Under the pieces are notes generated by a model. It was given only the letters and a program-made list of their open reading frames with translations. It searched no databases and was not told the DNA's origin. Both the position numbers and the translations under genes were made by a program. This document shows, piece by piece, positions 1-7,843 of a DNA stretch of 61,825 bases; the first letter of the stretch is position 1; the number at the start of each line of letters is the position of its first letter. This stretch comes from CAZKXX01 sp964556705 (GTDB taxonomy: Bacteria > Acidobacteriota > Terriglobia > UBA7540): positions 1 to 61,825 of the forward strand of contig CAZKXX010000008.1 of NCBI GenBank assembly GCA_964556705.1, written 5' to 3'.

Positions 1-1337
1 AAAATTCCGCAGCCCGGGCAGGCGGAATGTTTCTCGACCCGGTGCGGCATCTCGGCCAGCTCTTTCAGGTCGATCTTTTCCTTGCCCGCGTTCTTCGTCG
101 TCTCTTCGGTGGTCAGCGGTTCGATTTTCGGCTGCGGCGTCGAGCCCGGCTCGCCCGGCCACGCCTGGTAGTAACCTTTCCAGCGCTTCTCGTGCTCCGG
201 CACGTTGGGAAAATTGATAGCCAGCCGGAACAGGTAGTCGGCGTCTTCGGGATAGAAATTCAATCCGCCGATTCCGTACGTCCGGCTGAGGATCAGGTTG
301 TTGTTGCCGGCGCGCTGGAGGACGGCGCCGATTTCGTTGGCGAGATAATTTCCCGCGCCGTACTGCGAGACGCGTTCCGCGACGAGGATGCGGTCCGCGG
401 AAAAGAGCGCCTGGAGGACGGCGTCGGCGGGCCAGGGACGCAGCACCGTGGGCGCCACGACCTTGACGCGCCGCCCTTCCTTCGCCAGACGGTCCACGGC
501 CACCTTCGCCGCTTCCGCCGCGGAGTTCAGGATCACCAGCGCCACGTCGGCGTCCGGGTCGCCATACACGTCGAGGAATCCGTAGTGCCGGCCGCTGACG
601 GCCGCGTATTCGGCAAAAATTTTCGGAAGCAGCTTGAGCGCCTTTTCCATCTTCCGGTCGAGCTGCACCTTGGTGTTGATGAGGTCGTCGTTCATGTACG
701 GGCCGAACGTGTGCGGGTGGAGGACGTCGAGCAGGCTGGGCCGCTTGGGCGGCTCGGGGCCGACGAAGCGCCGCACCGCATCGCGGTCCGTGAAGACTTT
801 GATCCGGCGGTTGGCGTGGCTGGTGTGGAAGCCGTCGTAAGCGATGAGGGCCGGCAGCCCCGCCGCTTCGGCCGCCTTGAGCGCGATGATGTTCAGGTCA
901 TAGACGGCCTGAACCGTCGGGGCCATCAGCGTGATCCAGCCCCAGCCGAGCGTGGCGGCGAGGTCGGAGTGGCCGTTCTTGATGTTGAGCGGCGCGTTGA
1001 CGTCGCGCGTGGCGAGATTCAGAACGACGGGGAGGCCGAGTCCCGCGATCGCGGGCAGCTCTTCCGCCTTCAGGAGGAGGCCCTGGGAGGACGTCACGTC
1101 CACCGCCCGGCCCCCGGCGATGGCCATGCCGGCGACGGTGGAAATCGCAGCCAGTTCGGAAGTGCCCACGACGAAGCTTAAATCCACTTCGCCCTGGGCG
1201 TAGGCGCGATTGACGTACTCTCCCACCTCAGATGAAGGCGTTATGGGGTAATACCCCTCCCCGTCATACCCGATATCAATAATGGCGCGAGCGGCCGCTT
1301 CGTTGCCGCTGGCGATGATGGTTCGCTGATCGGTCAT
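1..1337 (-). CDS. porA: 2-oxoacid:ferredoxin oxidoreductase, fused alpha-beta subunit (3' partial)
   Basis: The protein begins MTDQRTIIASGNEAA, with the PorA-type YPITPSSEVGEY segment near residue 30 and the SSQGLLLKAEELPAIAG core, so the first ~400 residues are the alpha subunit of a pyruvate or 2-oxoacid:ferredoxin oxidoreductase (CoA-dependent oxidative decarboxylation with reduction of ferredoxin). Instead of stopping at the usual ~390-400 residues, the frame stays open through a charged linker (TTEETTKNAGKEKIDLKEL) into HSACPGCGIF, the Cys-x2-Cys-x-Cys-like N-terminal signature of the TPP-binding beta subunit, and then leaves the window. I infer an alpha-beta fusion. The ATG at 1337 follows an AGGAG. 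It lies 83 bp downstream of the gamma-delta gene on the same strand. Pyruvate versus 2-oxoglutarate as substrate cannot be decided here. Confidence 0.85.
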   Translation of the reverse strand, partial: MTDQRTIIASGNEAAARAIIDIGYDGEGYYPITPSSEVGEYVNRAYAQGEVDLSFVVGTSELAAISTVAGMAIAGGRAVDVTSSQGLLLKAEELPAIAGLGLPVVLNLATRDVNAPLNIKNGHSDLAATLGWGWITLMAPTVQAVYDLNIIALKAAEAAGLPALIAYDGFHTSHANRRIKVFTDRDAVRRFVGPEPPKRPSLLDVLHPHTFGPYMNDDLINTKVQLDRKMEKALKLLPKIFAEYAAVSGRHYGFLDVYGDPDADVALVILNSAAEAAKVAVDRLAKEGRRVKVVAPTVLRPWPADAVLQALFSADRILVAERVSQYGAGNYLANEIGAVLQRAGNNNLILSRTYGIGGLNFYPEDADYLFRLAINFPNVPEHEKRWKGYYQAWPGEPGSTPQPKIEPLTTEETTKNAGKEKIDLKELAEMPHRVEKHSACPGCGI

Positions 1338-1351
1338 GCGACTTTCTCCTC

Positions 1352-1374
1352 TAGCGGCGGCGCCCGCGCCGCCG
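1352..1374. repeat. GC-rich palindrome, REP-like
   Basis: TAGCGGCGGCG and CGCGCCGCCG arms around a 2-nt centre, in the gap between the two por genes. It shares the TAGCGGCG core with the other palindromes listed here and may form a hairpin in the intercistronic mRNA. Confidence 0.5.
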
Positions 1375-1398
1375 GGTCAAGTCAAGGGGGCCCTCGAA

Positions 1399-1426
1399 GG
1401 CGGCGATGAGGACATCGCCGCTACAG
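1399..1426 (-). repeat. TGTAGCGGCG palindromic repeat, copy 1
   Basis: Read on the minus strand, this starts CTGTAGCGGCGATG and folds back with CATCGCCGCC. The TAG at 1421-1423 is the stop codon of the upstream porGD gene. Copies or relatives occur at 26257, 28061, 28358 and 45593. Confidence 0.65.
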
Positions 1427-2365
1427 CCCCTGCGCCGTCACCAGCTCCGGCTCGACGAGCGCTTTGCCGCGCTTCGTGGTCGGACAGATCTCGACGCACT
1501 GCATGCACCCTTTGCAATACAGCGCGTTGACGGCAACCATCTTCCTGTCTTTCCACACCAGTGAGCCCGGCTCGGGGCAAGGCACCAGACACAGTCCGCA
1601 ATGCGAGCAGAGTTCGACCGAGAAAACCGGGACGCGGCCGAGCGGCTCGCCGTTGCCGTTCGGAATGTTGATGCCCGCCAGCGCGTCAATCGCGCCGCCG
1701 GCCAGCATGTTTTCGTAACCGAGGGCGGAAACGGGCCGCGCCGGCTCGAGGAGCGGGAACTCCTCGGACGGCTCGAACCTCTCGCTGAGTGCCAGGCCGA
1801 CGGCCTTCTCAAAAGCGGCGAGGTTCGCTTCCCGCGCGCGCGGCCATTGCGCGGCGATGGCTTCCTTCACGATGTCCGCGGGGAATCCCAGCCGGTCCGA
1901 GAGCACGGCGAGCATCGGCATGTTGAGCCGCGACTTCGTCTCGCGGGCGATGCGCGTGGCGTCGAGCGCAACGATGGTGCCGCTGTGCAGGCGCAGCGCG
2001 CGACGGATTTCCGCGGGCGGCTGCGTGGTGTTCACCATCACCGTGGCGTCGGGCTCCAGACCCGCCGCCAGGTTCTGCGCGCGAATCAGCGCTTCGCGGA
2101 AAATGCTCAGCATGTGCGGGCGGCGCGTGGGCCCGCTCTCGCGCACCGGCGTGCCGTAGGCGCAGAGCCGGATCGAAACGTCGGTGGGCGTGCCGGTCTT
2201 TTCGCTGCCGTATTTGGCGTCGTAGCCGCCGTCGAGGTCGAGCTTCTCGACGGCGATCTTGAAGAGCAGCTTCGCCGCCATGTTGGCGCCGTCGCCGCCC
2301 AGCGCCGTCAGCAAGACATTGGTGAAGCCCAGCTCGTCGCGATACGGTAGAGCGTATTCGGCCAT
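1421..2365 (-). CDS. porG: 2-oxoacid:ferredoxin oxidoreductase, fused gamma-delta subunit
   Basis: 314 residues. Residues ~14-190 carry the gamma-subunit (CoA/acceptor) fold, starting LLTALGGDGANMAAKLL and including YGSEKTGTPTDVSIRL. The C-terminus (~250-305) is a two-cluster ferredoxin domain with CSHCGLCLVPCP and CKGCMQCVEICP, the role of a separate PorD in four-subunit enzymes. With the downstream alpha-beta fusion this gives a complete four-domain enzyme in two chains. The ATG at 2365 has GGGAG six bases upstream. The TAG stop falls inside a dispersed palindromic repeat, so the native C-terminus may have been altered by repeat insertion. Likely a catabolic or anaerobic pyruvate-type enzyme; the substrate is not resolved. 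Confidence 0.88.
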   Translation of the reverse strand: MAEYALPYRDELGFTNVLLTALGGDGANMAAKLLFKIAVEKLDLDGGYDAKYGSEKTGTPTDVSIRLCAYGTPVRESGPTRRPHMLSIFREALIRAQNLAAGLEPDATVMVNTTQPPAEIRRALRLHSGTIVALDATRIARETKSRLNMPMLAVLSDRLGFPADIVKEAIAAQWPRAREANLAAFEKAVGLALSERFEPSEEFPLLEPARPVSALGYENMLAGGAIDALAGINIPNGNGEPLGRVPVFSVELCSHCGLCLVPCPEPGSLVWKDRKMVAVNALYCKGCMQCVEICPTTKRGKALVEPELVTAQGL

Positions 2366-2383
2366 TGCAGACTCCCGAGTGCC

Positions 2384-2399
2384 GGATCGAGTTCGATCC
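2384..2399. promoter_or_regulatory. Inverted repeat upstream of porGD
   Basis: GGATCGA and TCGATCC arms with a 2-nt centre, 18 bp before the porGD start codon. The position suits an operator or a 5'-UTR hairpin. The rest of the 2366-2633 gap holds a TTGACA on the minus strand (2449-2454) without a convincing -10 partner, and nothing else that I recognise. Confidence 0.35.
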
Positions 2400-2633
2400 A
2401 GACGCCCGAGAGAGCAATCGCCCGGCCAAAAAGCAGTTGAGGTCGGGCTGTCAAGCTATTGAAAAAGCAAGCAGGCGGGAGAACCGCTCGCGACAGGATG
2501 TCATTTTGTCGAGGCGCGGCTGACAGATTATCCGTGCCCTGCGACTTTTGACGCTGGTCTCGTTGACCCAGCCTCTCTGACTCCGGCGGGATGCAAGCAG
2601 CGAGCGAAGAGCAGCACGAGCCTGCCGGACCCG

Positions 2634-3656
2634 TCAGGGCATCGAGATGGGAACCGAACGGCCTTCGCGCGCGGCCTGGTAGATAGCCTGCATCACGGCG
2701 ACGTCGCGCAGGCCTTGCACGCCGTTCGGTTCGGGCTCGCGCCGGCGGCGGATGCAGTCGGCAAAATAATCGAGCTCCAGCGCGAACTCGTCCATGATCT
2801 TCCACTTCTTCTCAAACCACTTGCCGTTGATTTTCCCGAAGAGTCGCCGCTCTTCATCGTAAGCATACGCGGGGTTGAGCGCCGCCCAGCCTTTCTCGCC
2901 GTGCACCTGAAGGAATGAGGATTGCGCCGCGCCGAAGCTCGACGTGGCCTGCATCACCAGGCCTCCGGGAAACTTGAGCTGGAAGGCGACGCTTTCCTCG
3001 ACCTGGCTGAAGCGTTCAGGGTCCACCGTCCACGCGTGCGCCGTGGCCTCGGTGGGTTCGAGCCCCGTCAGCCAGCGCACCGTGTTGATGCAATAGACGC
3101 CCACATCCACCAGCGAGCCGCCGCCGGCGCGATACCGGTCGTAGTGCCAGTGCGGGTTCTTTCCGCCGGGAACGAAATAAATCAGGAACCCCGAGTGAAT
3201 CGCCTTGAGCCTTCCGAGTTTCCTGGACGTGACGAGTTTCTTGAGCGCCAGGCTTGCGGGCTCGAAGTATTTTCGATAGGCGATCATGAGCCGGACGTTC
3301 GACGCCCGGCAGGTTTCGATCATGCGCCGGCAGTCCTGCGCGGTGGGCGCCATGGGCTTCTCGCAGAGCACGTGCCGCCCCGCCTGCGCGGCGCGCAGCG
3401 TGTATTCCACGTGGCCCAGGTTGTGCGTGGCGATGAAGACCGCTTCGACCTTGGGGTGGCTCAGACAGAGCGCGTAATCGTCGTAGGTGTAGTAGTCGGA
3501 CGCACCGAACTGACGCGCCAGGCGCCGCGCCTTGCGTTCGTCGCCGCTGACCACCGCCACCAGCTTCGACTTCCTGGAGTGGCGGAAGGCCGGCAGCACG
3601 GCCTGCTGCGAGATCGATCCGAGCCCGACGACGGCATAGCCTACACGTTGTGCCAT
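2634..3656 (-). CDS. Gfo/Idh/MocA family oxidoreductase
   Basis: 340 residues from the ATG at 3656. This start is chosen because MAQRVGYAVVGLGSISQ begins exactly at the Rossmann strand and GGGGG lies upstream; a longer frame reaching 3806 adds non-homologous sequence. Residues 1-120 are the NAD(P)-binding domain (GLGSISQ; then VLCEKPMA, where EKP carries the conserved catalytic-region lysine). The C-terminal half is the alpha/beta substrate domain with GGGSLVDVGVYCINTVRWL, typical of the family. Members oxidise or reduce sugars, inositols and related polyols with NAD(P). There is no neighbour that fixes the substrate. Confidence 0.85.
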   Translation of the reverse strand: MAQRVGYAVVGLGSISQQAVLPAFRHSRKSKLVAVVSGDERKARRLARQFGASDYYTYDDYALCLSHPKVEAVFIATHNLGHVEYTLRAAQAGRHVLCEKPMAPTAQDCRRMIETCRASNVRLMIAYRKYFEPASLALKKLVTSRKLGRLKAIHSGFLIYFVPGGKNPHWHYDRYRAGGGSLVDVGVYCINTVRWLTGLEPTEATAHAWTVDPERFSQVEESVAFQLKFPGGLVMQATSSFGAAQSSFLQVHGEKGWAALNPAYAYDEERRLFGKINGKWFEKKWKIMDEFALELDYFADCIRRRREPEPNGVQGLRDVAVMQAIYQAAREGRSVPISMP

Positions 3657-3772
3657 TCGCGACCCCCGGCGAAGATGGACTTGCCCCTTTGGGATTATCC
3701 TCCCGCCGTCAAGGGGGCAGGGCGCGCCTCCGGTCTGGTCCGGGACAGGGCGGCCGGTTGAACGGAAGAGGT

Positions 3773-4168
3773 TCAGGAGCGCTCGCCCGGCTGGCCTCGT
3801 TCCCAATGCAGATAGCCGTCGAGGTCTTTGCGAATCGCCTGAAGGACGAACGCCAGCACGCCGACGTCGTCGAGGTAGCCAAGGGCCGGGATGAGGTCCG
3901 GGAAGACGTCGAAGGGGTTCACAAAGTAGATGACGCCGGCCAGGGAAAAGATGAGGGTTCGCCAGGGGACGTTTCTGTAGCGCCCGCCGAGCCAGGCCCG
4001 TAACATGCGGAGGATGGAGCGCAGGTCACCGAGGACGCGGAAAAGCCTGCGGCGGTCGCGCCGCGATTTTTCTTCCGCCGCGTCGAGCAGCCGCTCGGTA
4101 CGCTGCGGGTCCGCGGCGTAGCCCTCCGCCTCGCGGCGGGCGTTCTCAAAAGCTGGCGGCCCAGCCAT
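3773..4168 (-). CDS. YkvA/DUF1232 family membrane protein
   Basis: 131 residues. The C-terminal ~60 residues hold the DUF1232 signature: a hydrophobic helix leading into NPFDVFPDLIPALGYLDDVG, then a second hydrophobic segment. The N-terminal half is charged and helical (EEKSRRDRRRLFRVLGDL). The ATG at 4168 is preferred over one at 4204 because GGGGAGG sits seven bases upstream of it. The function of the family is poorly defined; it is a small integral membrane protein with no clear partner here. It lies 116 bp upstream of the Gfo/Idh gene on the same strand. Confidence 0.8.
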   Translation of the reverse strand: MAGPPAFENARREAEGYAADPQRTERLLDAAEEKSRRDRRRLFRVLGDLRSILRMLRAWLGGRYRNVPWRTLIFSLAGVIYFVNPFDVFPDLIPALGYLDDVGVLAFVLQAIRKDLDGYLHWERGQPGERS

Positions 4169-4261
4169 TGCCAGCCTCCCCGCGACATTATACCAAGAAC
4201 CCACGCGCGCGCTCCCACAAGCCGAGGTTCGTACACGGAGGCGCGCCGGGCTCGGACAGAC

Positions 4262-5377
4262 TCACGCCGCCGAGGTGGTGACTTTCGGCTGATACACGCA
4301 GCAGGGTTCTTCGGCGAGGGGGTTACCGGTCAGGGCGTAGGCGCGGGCGCGCGAGCCGCCGCAGATTTCCCGGAACTCGCAGACGCCGCACTTGCCCTGA
4401 AGGCGCGACGGGTCGCGCAGGGCCGTGAAGAGCGGCGCGTGGCGGTAAATTTCGGCGAGCGGCTGCGTGCGGATGTTGCCGGCGGAAATGGGCAGGAAGC
4501 CGCTGGGGAAGACTTCGCCCGTATGCGAAATGAAGACGAATCCCTTGGCATCGTTCAGGCCGCGAGGAGCGCGCCCGATGCCGTCATCCGTCGCAAGCTG
4601 CGGCCCGGACGTCTGAGCGGGGCGCAAAGTTCCCTGCCGGCGCCCGCGGGCGCGCGCTTGCGCGACGTAGCGGCGGTAATGTTGCGCTTCCGTCGTCTTG
4701 ACGTCGAAGGGCATGCGGCGCGCGAACTCATCGAGTTTGGCGAACACAGCTTCGAATTCTTCAGCGGTGAGCAGGTCGTCGGTTTTTCCGCGGCCCGTGG
4801 GGACGAGGAAGAACACACTCCAGAGCACGGGTTCGAGCGATTGGACCCGTTTCGCGACGGCATCGAAGTCGGCGAGGTTCGGCCGGCAAACCGTGGTGTT
4901 GATCTGGAAAGGGAGCCCGGCTTCGCGCGCCCAACGCAGCGCCTCGAGCGTGAGCGCGTAAGAACCGGCCACGCCGCGGAAGCCGTCGTGAATCCGGGCG
5001 GTTGAACCGTCCAGGCTGACGGCAAGGCGCGCGAGACCGCGATGCTTCAATTCGACCACCGCCTCGCGCGTCAGCAGCGGCGTGGCGCTGGGCGTCAGCG
5101 ACGTCCGCACGCCCCGCCCGGTGGCGTATACCACCAGCCGGTAAAGGTCGGGACGCTTCAGCGGGTCGCCGCCCGTCAGGACGAAGACCGGGACCTGCAT
5201 TGCAGCGATCTGGTCAATCAGCGCTTCGCCTTCAGCGGTCGAAAGTTCGAGCGGGTGCCGGAGCGGCTTGGCGCAGGCGCGGCAGTGAATGCAGGCCAGG
5301 TCGCACGCCTGAGTCACCTCCCAGATCGCAATGAACGGCCGTTCGTCAAAGTTCAGCTTTTCCGTCGAGTGGGTCAT
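4262..5377 (-). CDS. Radical SAM/SPASM domain protein
   Basis: 371 residues. The radical SAM cluster motif CDLACIHCRAC (CxxxCxxC) is at residues ~25-35, followed by FVLTGGDPLKRPDL and the TIM-barrel core. The C-terminus is a SPASM-type auxiliary cluster domain with CGVCEFREICGGSRARAY and a terminal EEPCC. It resembles the TIGR04053-like group, relatives of the AhbC/AhbD haem-synthesis enzymes and peptide-modifying SPASM proteins; this family placement is from memory. It diverges from the DUF542/NnrS-like genes, and the CRP/FNR-type palindrome at 5497-5508 lies 120 bp upstream, so a shared stress response is possible. A haem-related or Fe-S maturation role is only a guess. Confidence 0.8.
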   Translation of the reverse strand: MTHSTEKLNFDERPFIAIWEVTQACDLACIHCRACAKPLRHPLELSTAEGEALIDQIAAMQVPVFVLTGGDPLKRPDLYRLVVYATGRGVRTSLTPSATPLLTREAVVELKHRGLARLAVSLDGSTARIHDGFRGVAGSYALTLEALRWAREAGLPFQINTTVCRPNLADFDAVAKRVQSLEPVLWSVFFLVPTGRGKTDDLLTAEEFEAVFAKLDEFARRMPFDVKTTEAQHYRRYVAQARARGRRQGTLRPAQTSGPQLATDDGIGRAPRGLNDAKGFVFISHTGEVFPSGFLPISAGNIRTQPLAEIYRHAPLFTALRDPSRLQGKCGVCEFREICGGSRARAYALTGNPLAEEPCCVYQPKVTTSAA

Positions 5378-5496
5378 TCACGAACGTCCTTTCCTTGTGG
5401 CCCAAGTCGCTGATTCCCTCGGCAGCCAGTCCCAGCCTGCGCCCGGCAGACCTTCGTAGCGAGGACTAAGGTCACAGCCCGGGCCAGCACCCGCTG

Positions 5497-5508
5497 TGAC
5501 AATTGTCA
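5497..5508. promoter_or_regulatory. CRP/FNR-type operator candidate
   Basis: TGACAATTGTCA is a perfect 12-bp palindrome, extended on the left to TGTGAC. It fits the two-fold layout of CRP/FNR-superfamily sites (TGTGAC-N4-GTCA). Its centre is about 42 bp upstream of the start site implied by the TAGAGT -10 at 5533, which is class II activator geometry. It stands between the divergent radical SAM and DUF542 genes. Confidence 0.6.
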
Positions 5509-5532
5509 TCGAGTGCTTCGCGCGGCCCCGGA

Positions 5533-5538
5533 TAGAGT
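5533..5538 (+). promoter_or_regulatory. -10 element of activator-dependent promoter
   Basis: TAGAGT without a -35 at 17 bp, which is expected if the palindrome at 5497-5508 binds an activator in place of a -35. A transcript starting near 5545 would give a short leader carrying the GAGGAGGAGG ribosome-binding site of the DUF542 gene. Confidence 0.4.
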
Positions 5539-5573
5539 GGTGACCATCAATTCGAGAGGAGGAGGAGGTTTCA

Positions 5574-5783
5574 ATGGCGACGATTACGAAGGATATGCAT
5601 GTGGGCGAGATCGCCCGCACCTGGCCCGAAACAAGGAAGGTTTTCGCGCGTTACGGGCTCGACCTTTGTTGCGGGGGTGTTCATCCGCTCGAATACGCGG
5701 CAGGCAAACACGGGTTTGATTTGGACCAGGTGCTGGCGGAACTGAACGCAGCGATACCGCATGGCACGCAAGTCTGGAAGTAG
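5574..5783 (+). CDS. ScdA_N/DUF542 domain protein
   Basis: 69 residues: a single stand-alone DUF542 (N-terminal domain of ScdA/YtfE/RIC) with TWPETRKVFARYGLDLCCGG at its centre, the conserved Cys-Cys-Gly-Gly. In full-length RIC proteins this domain precedes a di-iron haemerythrin domain that repairs nitrosylated Fe-S clusters; here the haemerythrin part is absent and the protein ends at VWK. A very strong GAGGAGGAGG precedes the ATG. The next gene, 63 bp on, starts with a second, variant copy of the same domain fused to a membrane protein. The pair most likely acts in nitric oxide or nitrosative stress. Confidence 0.85.
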   Translation: MATITKDMHVGEIARTWPETRKVFARYGLDLCCGGVHPLEYAAGKHGFDLDQVLAELNAAIPHGTQVWK

Positions 5784-5846
5784 GGCCGGGCGCCGGAAGC
5801 GCCCCCTCTTTCGCGGGCCGGGACCCGCAGCACCTGAGGATTCAAG

Positions 5847-7397
5847 ATGAGTGAAATCACCAAAACAACCGGCGTCGCGGAAATCTTCCGCCGCTGCCCT
5901 TCGGCGCGGCGCATTTTCGACCGGCACGGCCTGCACGGCTGCGGCGGCGAGCGCGGCCCGGAAGAACCGCTGGAGTTTTTCGCGAGAGTCCACGAGGTGG
6001 ACGCGGACCAGCTCGTCCAGGAGCTGAACGCCGAGTTGCGCAGTCCGACGAAGGGAATCCCCGCTTACCGGGAATCGCTCGGCGACGTCATCTATCGCCG
6101 GTTTTTCAAGGCCGGCGTTGCCGTGGTGCTGTCCTTCGGATGTCTTTGGGGCGCGATCAACCTTTTTGAAATCGGGCAGGCGAAGGGATTCCTTCAGATG
6201 GGTCTCGTCTCCTCGATTCACGCGCACGCCCACGCCATGGTCTTCGGCTGGGTTGGACTGTTTGTGATGGGCTTCGCCTACCAGGCGTTCCCGCGCTTCA
6301 AATATACCACGCTCTGGCGGCCGGACCTCGCCAACCTGAGTTTCGTGCTGATGCTCGCCGGAATCGGCGCACGAATCGGCGGGGAGATGACGGGCGGCGG
6401 TCCGGCGGCTTTGGCGCTGGGCGCGTTTTCGGCGGGCGCGGAGCTGGCGGCCATCGGCCTCTTCCTGGCCATCATCGTGCAGACGGCGCGCCGCGGGACC
6501 GGCCCGCGAAGCGGATACGAGAAGTTTATTTTCGCCGCGTTCATCCTGTTTTTTCTTCAGGCGATCCTCGACCACGTGTTTTTCTTCGCGAAGCTCACGG
6601 CGACGAGCTCGCAGGAGATGGTCCATCGCATCGCGCTGCTGGGCGGGCCGTTGCGCGACATTCAATTCCTGGGCTTCGCGTCCCTCATCATCGCGGGCGT
6701 CAGCCAGCGGCTGATCCCGCACGTGTACGGTCTTGGAAATCCGAAGAAGGACAGGTCTTCGCTCATCTTCGTGCTCATGCTCGGAAGCCTGGCGCTGGGA
6801 GTCGCGAGTTACGTGCTCGTGGTTTCCACGCGGATCCCTCATTACGCCCTGGGGCTTCAGCTCGCCTACCTGTTGATGCTTGCCTGGGCCGTTCTGCTGG
6901 TCCTCCAGCTCCGCATCTTCTCGCCGCCCAAAGAAACCGACCGCAGCTTCAAATTCATCCGCGCCGCTTACCTCTGGCTGCTTGTAGCGATGGCGATGCT
7001 GCCGTTTTTCATCCCCTACGGGATACTGACGGGCCAGCCTTTCGCGCATTCCTATATGGGCGCGCACCGGCACGCGTTCACGGTGGGATTCATCAGCCTG
7101 ATGATCATGGGCGTGGGGGCGCGCATCGTGCCCATCCTGTCCGGCGCGGACTCAAAACGTCTGAGTTCGCTCTGGGGGCCCTTCATCCTGATTAATGCGG
7201 GGAACGCAGCGCGCGTCTCGCTGCAACTGCTCACGGATTTCTATCCGGACTTCGCCTACCCGCTCGTCGGCGTGACGGGTTTCGTGGAAGTTGCGGCGCT
7301 GGCTTGGTGGGGGATCGAATTGTGGCAGACGATGAACCGGGCGCCCGTGCGCCGGGAGCGGCTTGTGGCCGGGCCGCTGCCCCTTGCAGCGCGCTGA
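5847..7397 (+). CDS. DUF542-NnrS-like haem/copper membrane fusion protein
   Basis: 516 residues. Residues 1-65 are a DUF542/DUF1858-like domain (CPSARRIFDRHGLHGCGG, with Gly-Cys-Gly-Gly instead of Cys-Cys-Gly-Gly). From ~85 to 500 there are about 12 hydrophobic helices. Histidine-rich helix starts are visible: HAHAHAMVFGW (H125, H127, H129) and GAHRHAFTVGF near residue 400, as expected for haem or copper ligation in NnrS-type or oxidase-subunit-I-like proteins. NnrS relieves nitrosative stress in denitrifiers. The fusion to a RIC-type N-terminal domain, behind a CRP/FNR-like operator, supports an NO-related role. An alternative is a cytochrome-oxidase-I-like subunit, but no CuA or subunit II partner is present. 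Confidence 0.8.
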   Translation: MSEITKTTGVAEIFRRCPSARRIFDRHGLHGCGGERGPEEPLEFFARVHEVDADQLVQELNAELRSPTKGIPAYRESLGDVIYRRFFKAGVAVVLSFGCLWGAINLFEIGQAKGFLQMGLVSSIHAHAHAMVFGWVGLFVMGFAYQAFPRFKYTTLWRPDLANLSFVLMLAGIGARIGGEMTGGGPAALALGAFSAGAELAAIGLFLAIIVQTARRGTGPRSGYEKFIFAAFILFFLQAILDHVFFFAKLTATSSQEMVHRIALLGGPLRDIQFLGFASLIIAGVSQRLIPHVYGLGNPKKDRSSLIFVLMLGSLALGVASYVLVVSTRIPHYALGLQLAYLLMLAWAVLLVLQLRIFSPPKETDRSFKFIRAAYLWLLVAMAMLPFFIPYGILTGQPFAHSYMGAHRHAFTVGFISLMIMGVGARIVPILSGADSKRLSSLWGPFILINAGNAARVSLQLLTDFYPDFAYPLVGVTGFVEVAALAWWGIELWQTMNRAPVRRERLVAGPLPLAAR

Positions 7398-7699
7398 AAC
7401 CCCGTGCCGCTCGGTGAAGATCGGAAGGTTCGGCCGGGACGTTTTGTCGCGCCCGAGAACTCGATCCAGCCCTCCGATTCAGCTTGATTTTCAACGGGCG
7501 GAGGTCTACCCTGTCAGTGACAAGGATACTATCGTCCACCGCGCTCGTGTTCACTTGCTGATTCGCGGCCACTCGCTTCGTTAACCGCCGGGGCCGCCAT
7601 GCCCCGCATAGCCTTTACGCCGAACAGTAATTCCCGGGTGCTCCCGCTCCCTCGTCCTTATCTCATCCCGGTGAGTTCGGGGTTCGAAAGGAGGGCGGC

Positions 7700-7843
7700 A
7701 TGTTTCAGATGATTGATGAGCAGAAGGCTTCCTCCGCGGATGACCGCAGGATGTTCTGGGTCAAAGTGGGGATGTTTTTCGTGGCGATGGGCGCCTTAGG
7801 TGGGCTCATCTACTTCTTTGCGTTTGTTCCTTACTCTCAGTGA
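7700..7843 (+). CDS. 47-residue single-pass membrane protein
   Basis: MFQMIDEQKASSADDRRMFW followed by one hydrophobic helix (VGMFFVAMGALGGLIYFFAF) and a short VPYSQ tail. AAGGAGGG lies directly upstream with ideal spacing, which is the main reason to believe it is real. It resembles in size and layout the small accessory subunits of terminal oxidases (CcoQ/CydX-like), but I do not recognise the sequence. The last 48 bases overlap the 3' end of the convergent CCA-adding enzyme gene. The 7398-7699 gap before it carries only a weak 11-bp inverted repeat at 7512-7522 (TGTCA-G-TGACA). Confidence 0.6.
   Translation: MFQMIDEQKASSADDRRMFWVKVGMFFVAMGALGGLIYFFAFVPYSQ

Noticed and set aside
27..1181. 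Long plus-strand open frame antisense to porA
   Set aside because: Arg/Val-rich and Gly-rich composition typical of the antisense of a GC-rich gene; no start signal or family match; the minus-strand frame has clear PorA motifs.
2449..2454. TTGACA on the minus strand as the porGD promoter
   Set aside because: No -10-like hexamer at 16-18 bp; the sequence there reads TTTTTG.
5571..7073. 500-codon minus-strand open frame opposite the NnrS-like gene
   Set aside because: Arg/Glu/His-rich low-information translation, antisense to a clear membrane protein.
7512..7522. TGTCAGTGACA inverted repeat as a second CRP/FNR site
   Set aside because: Half-site order is inverted relative to TGTGA-N6-TCACA; not the same motif.
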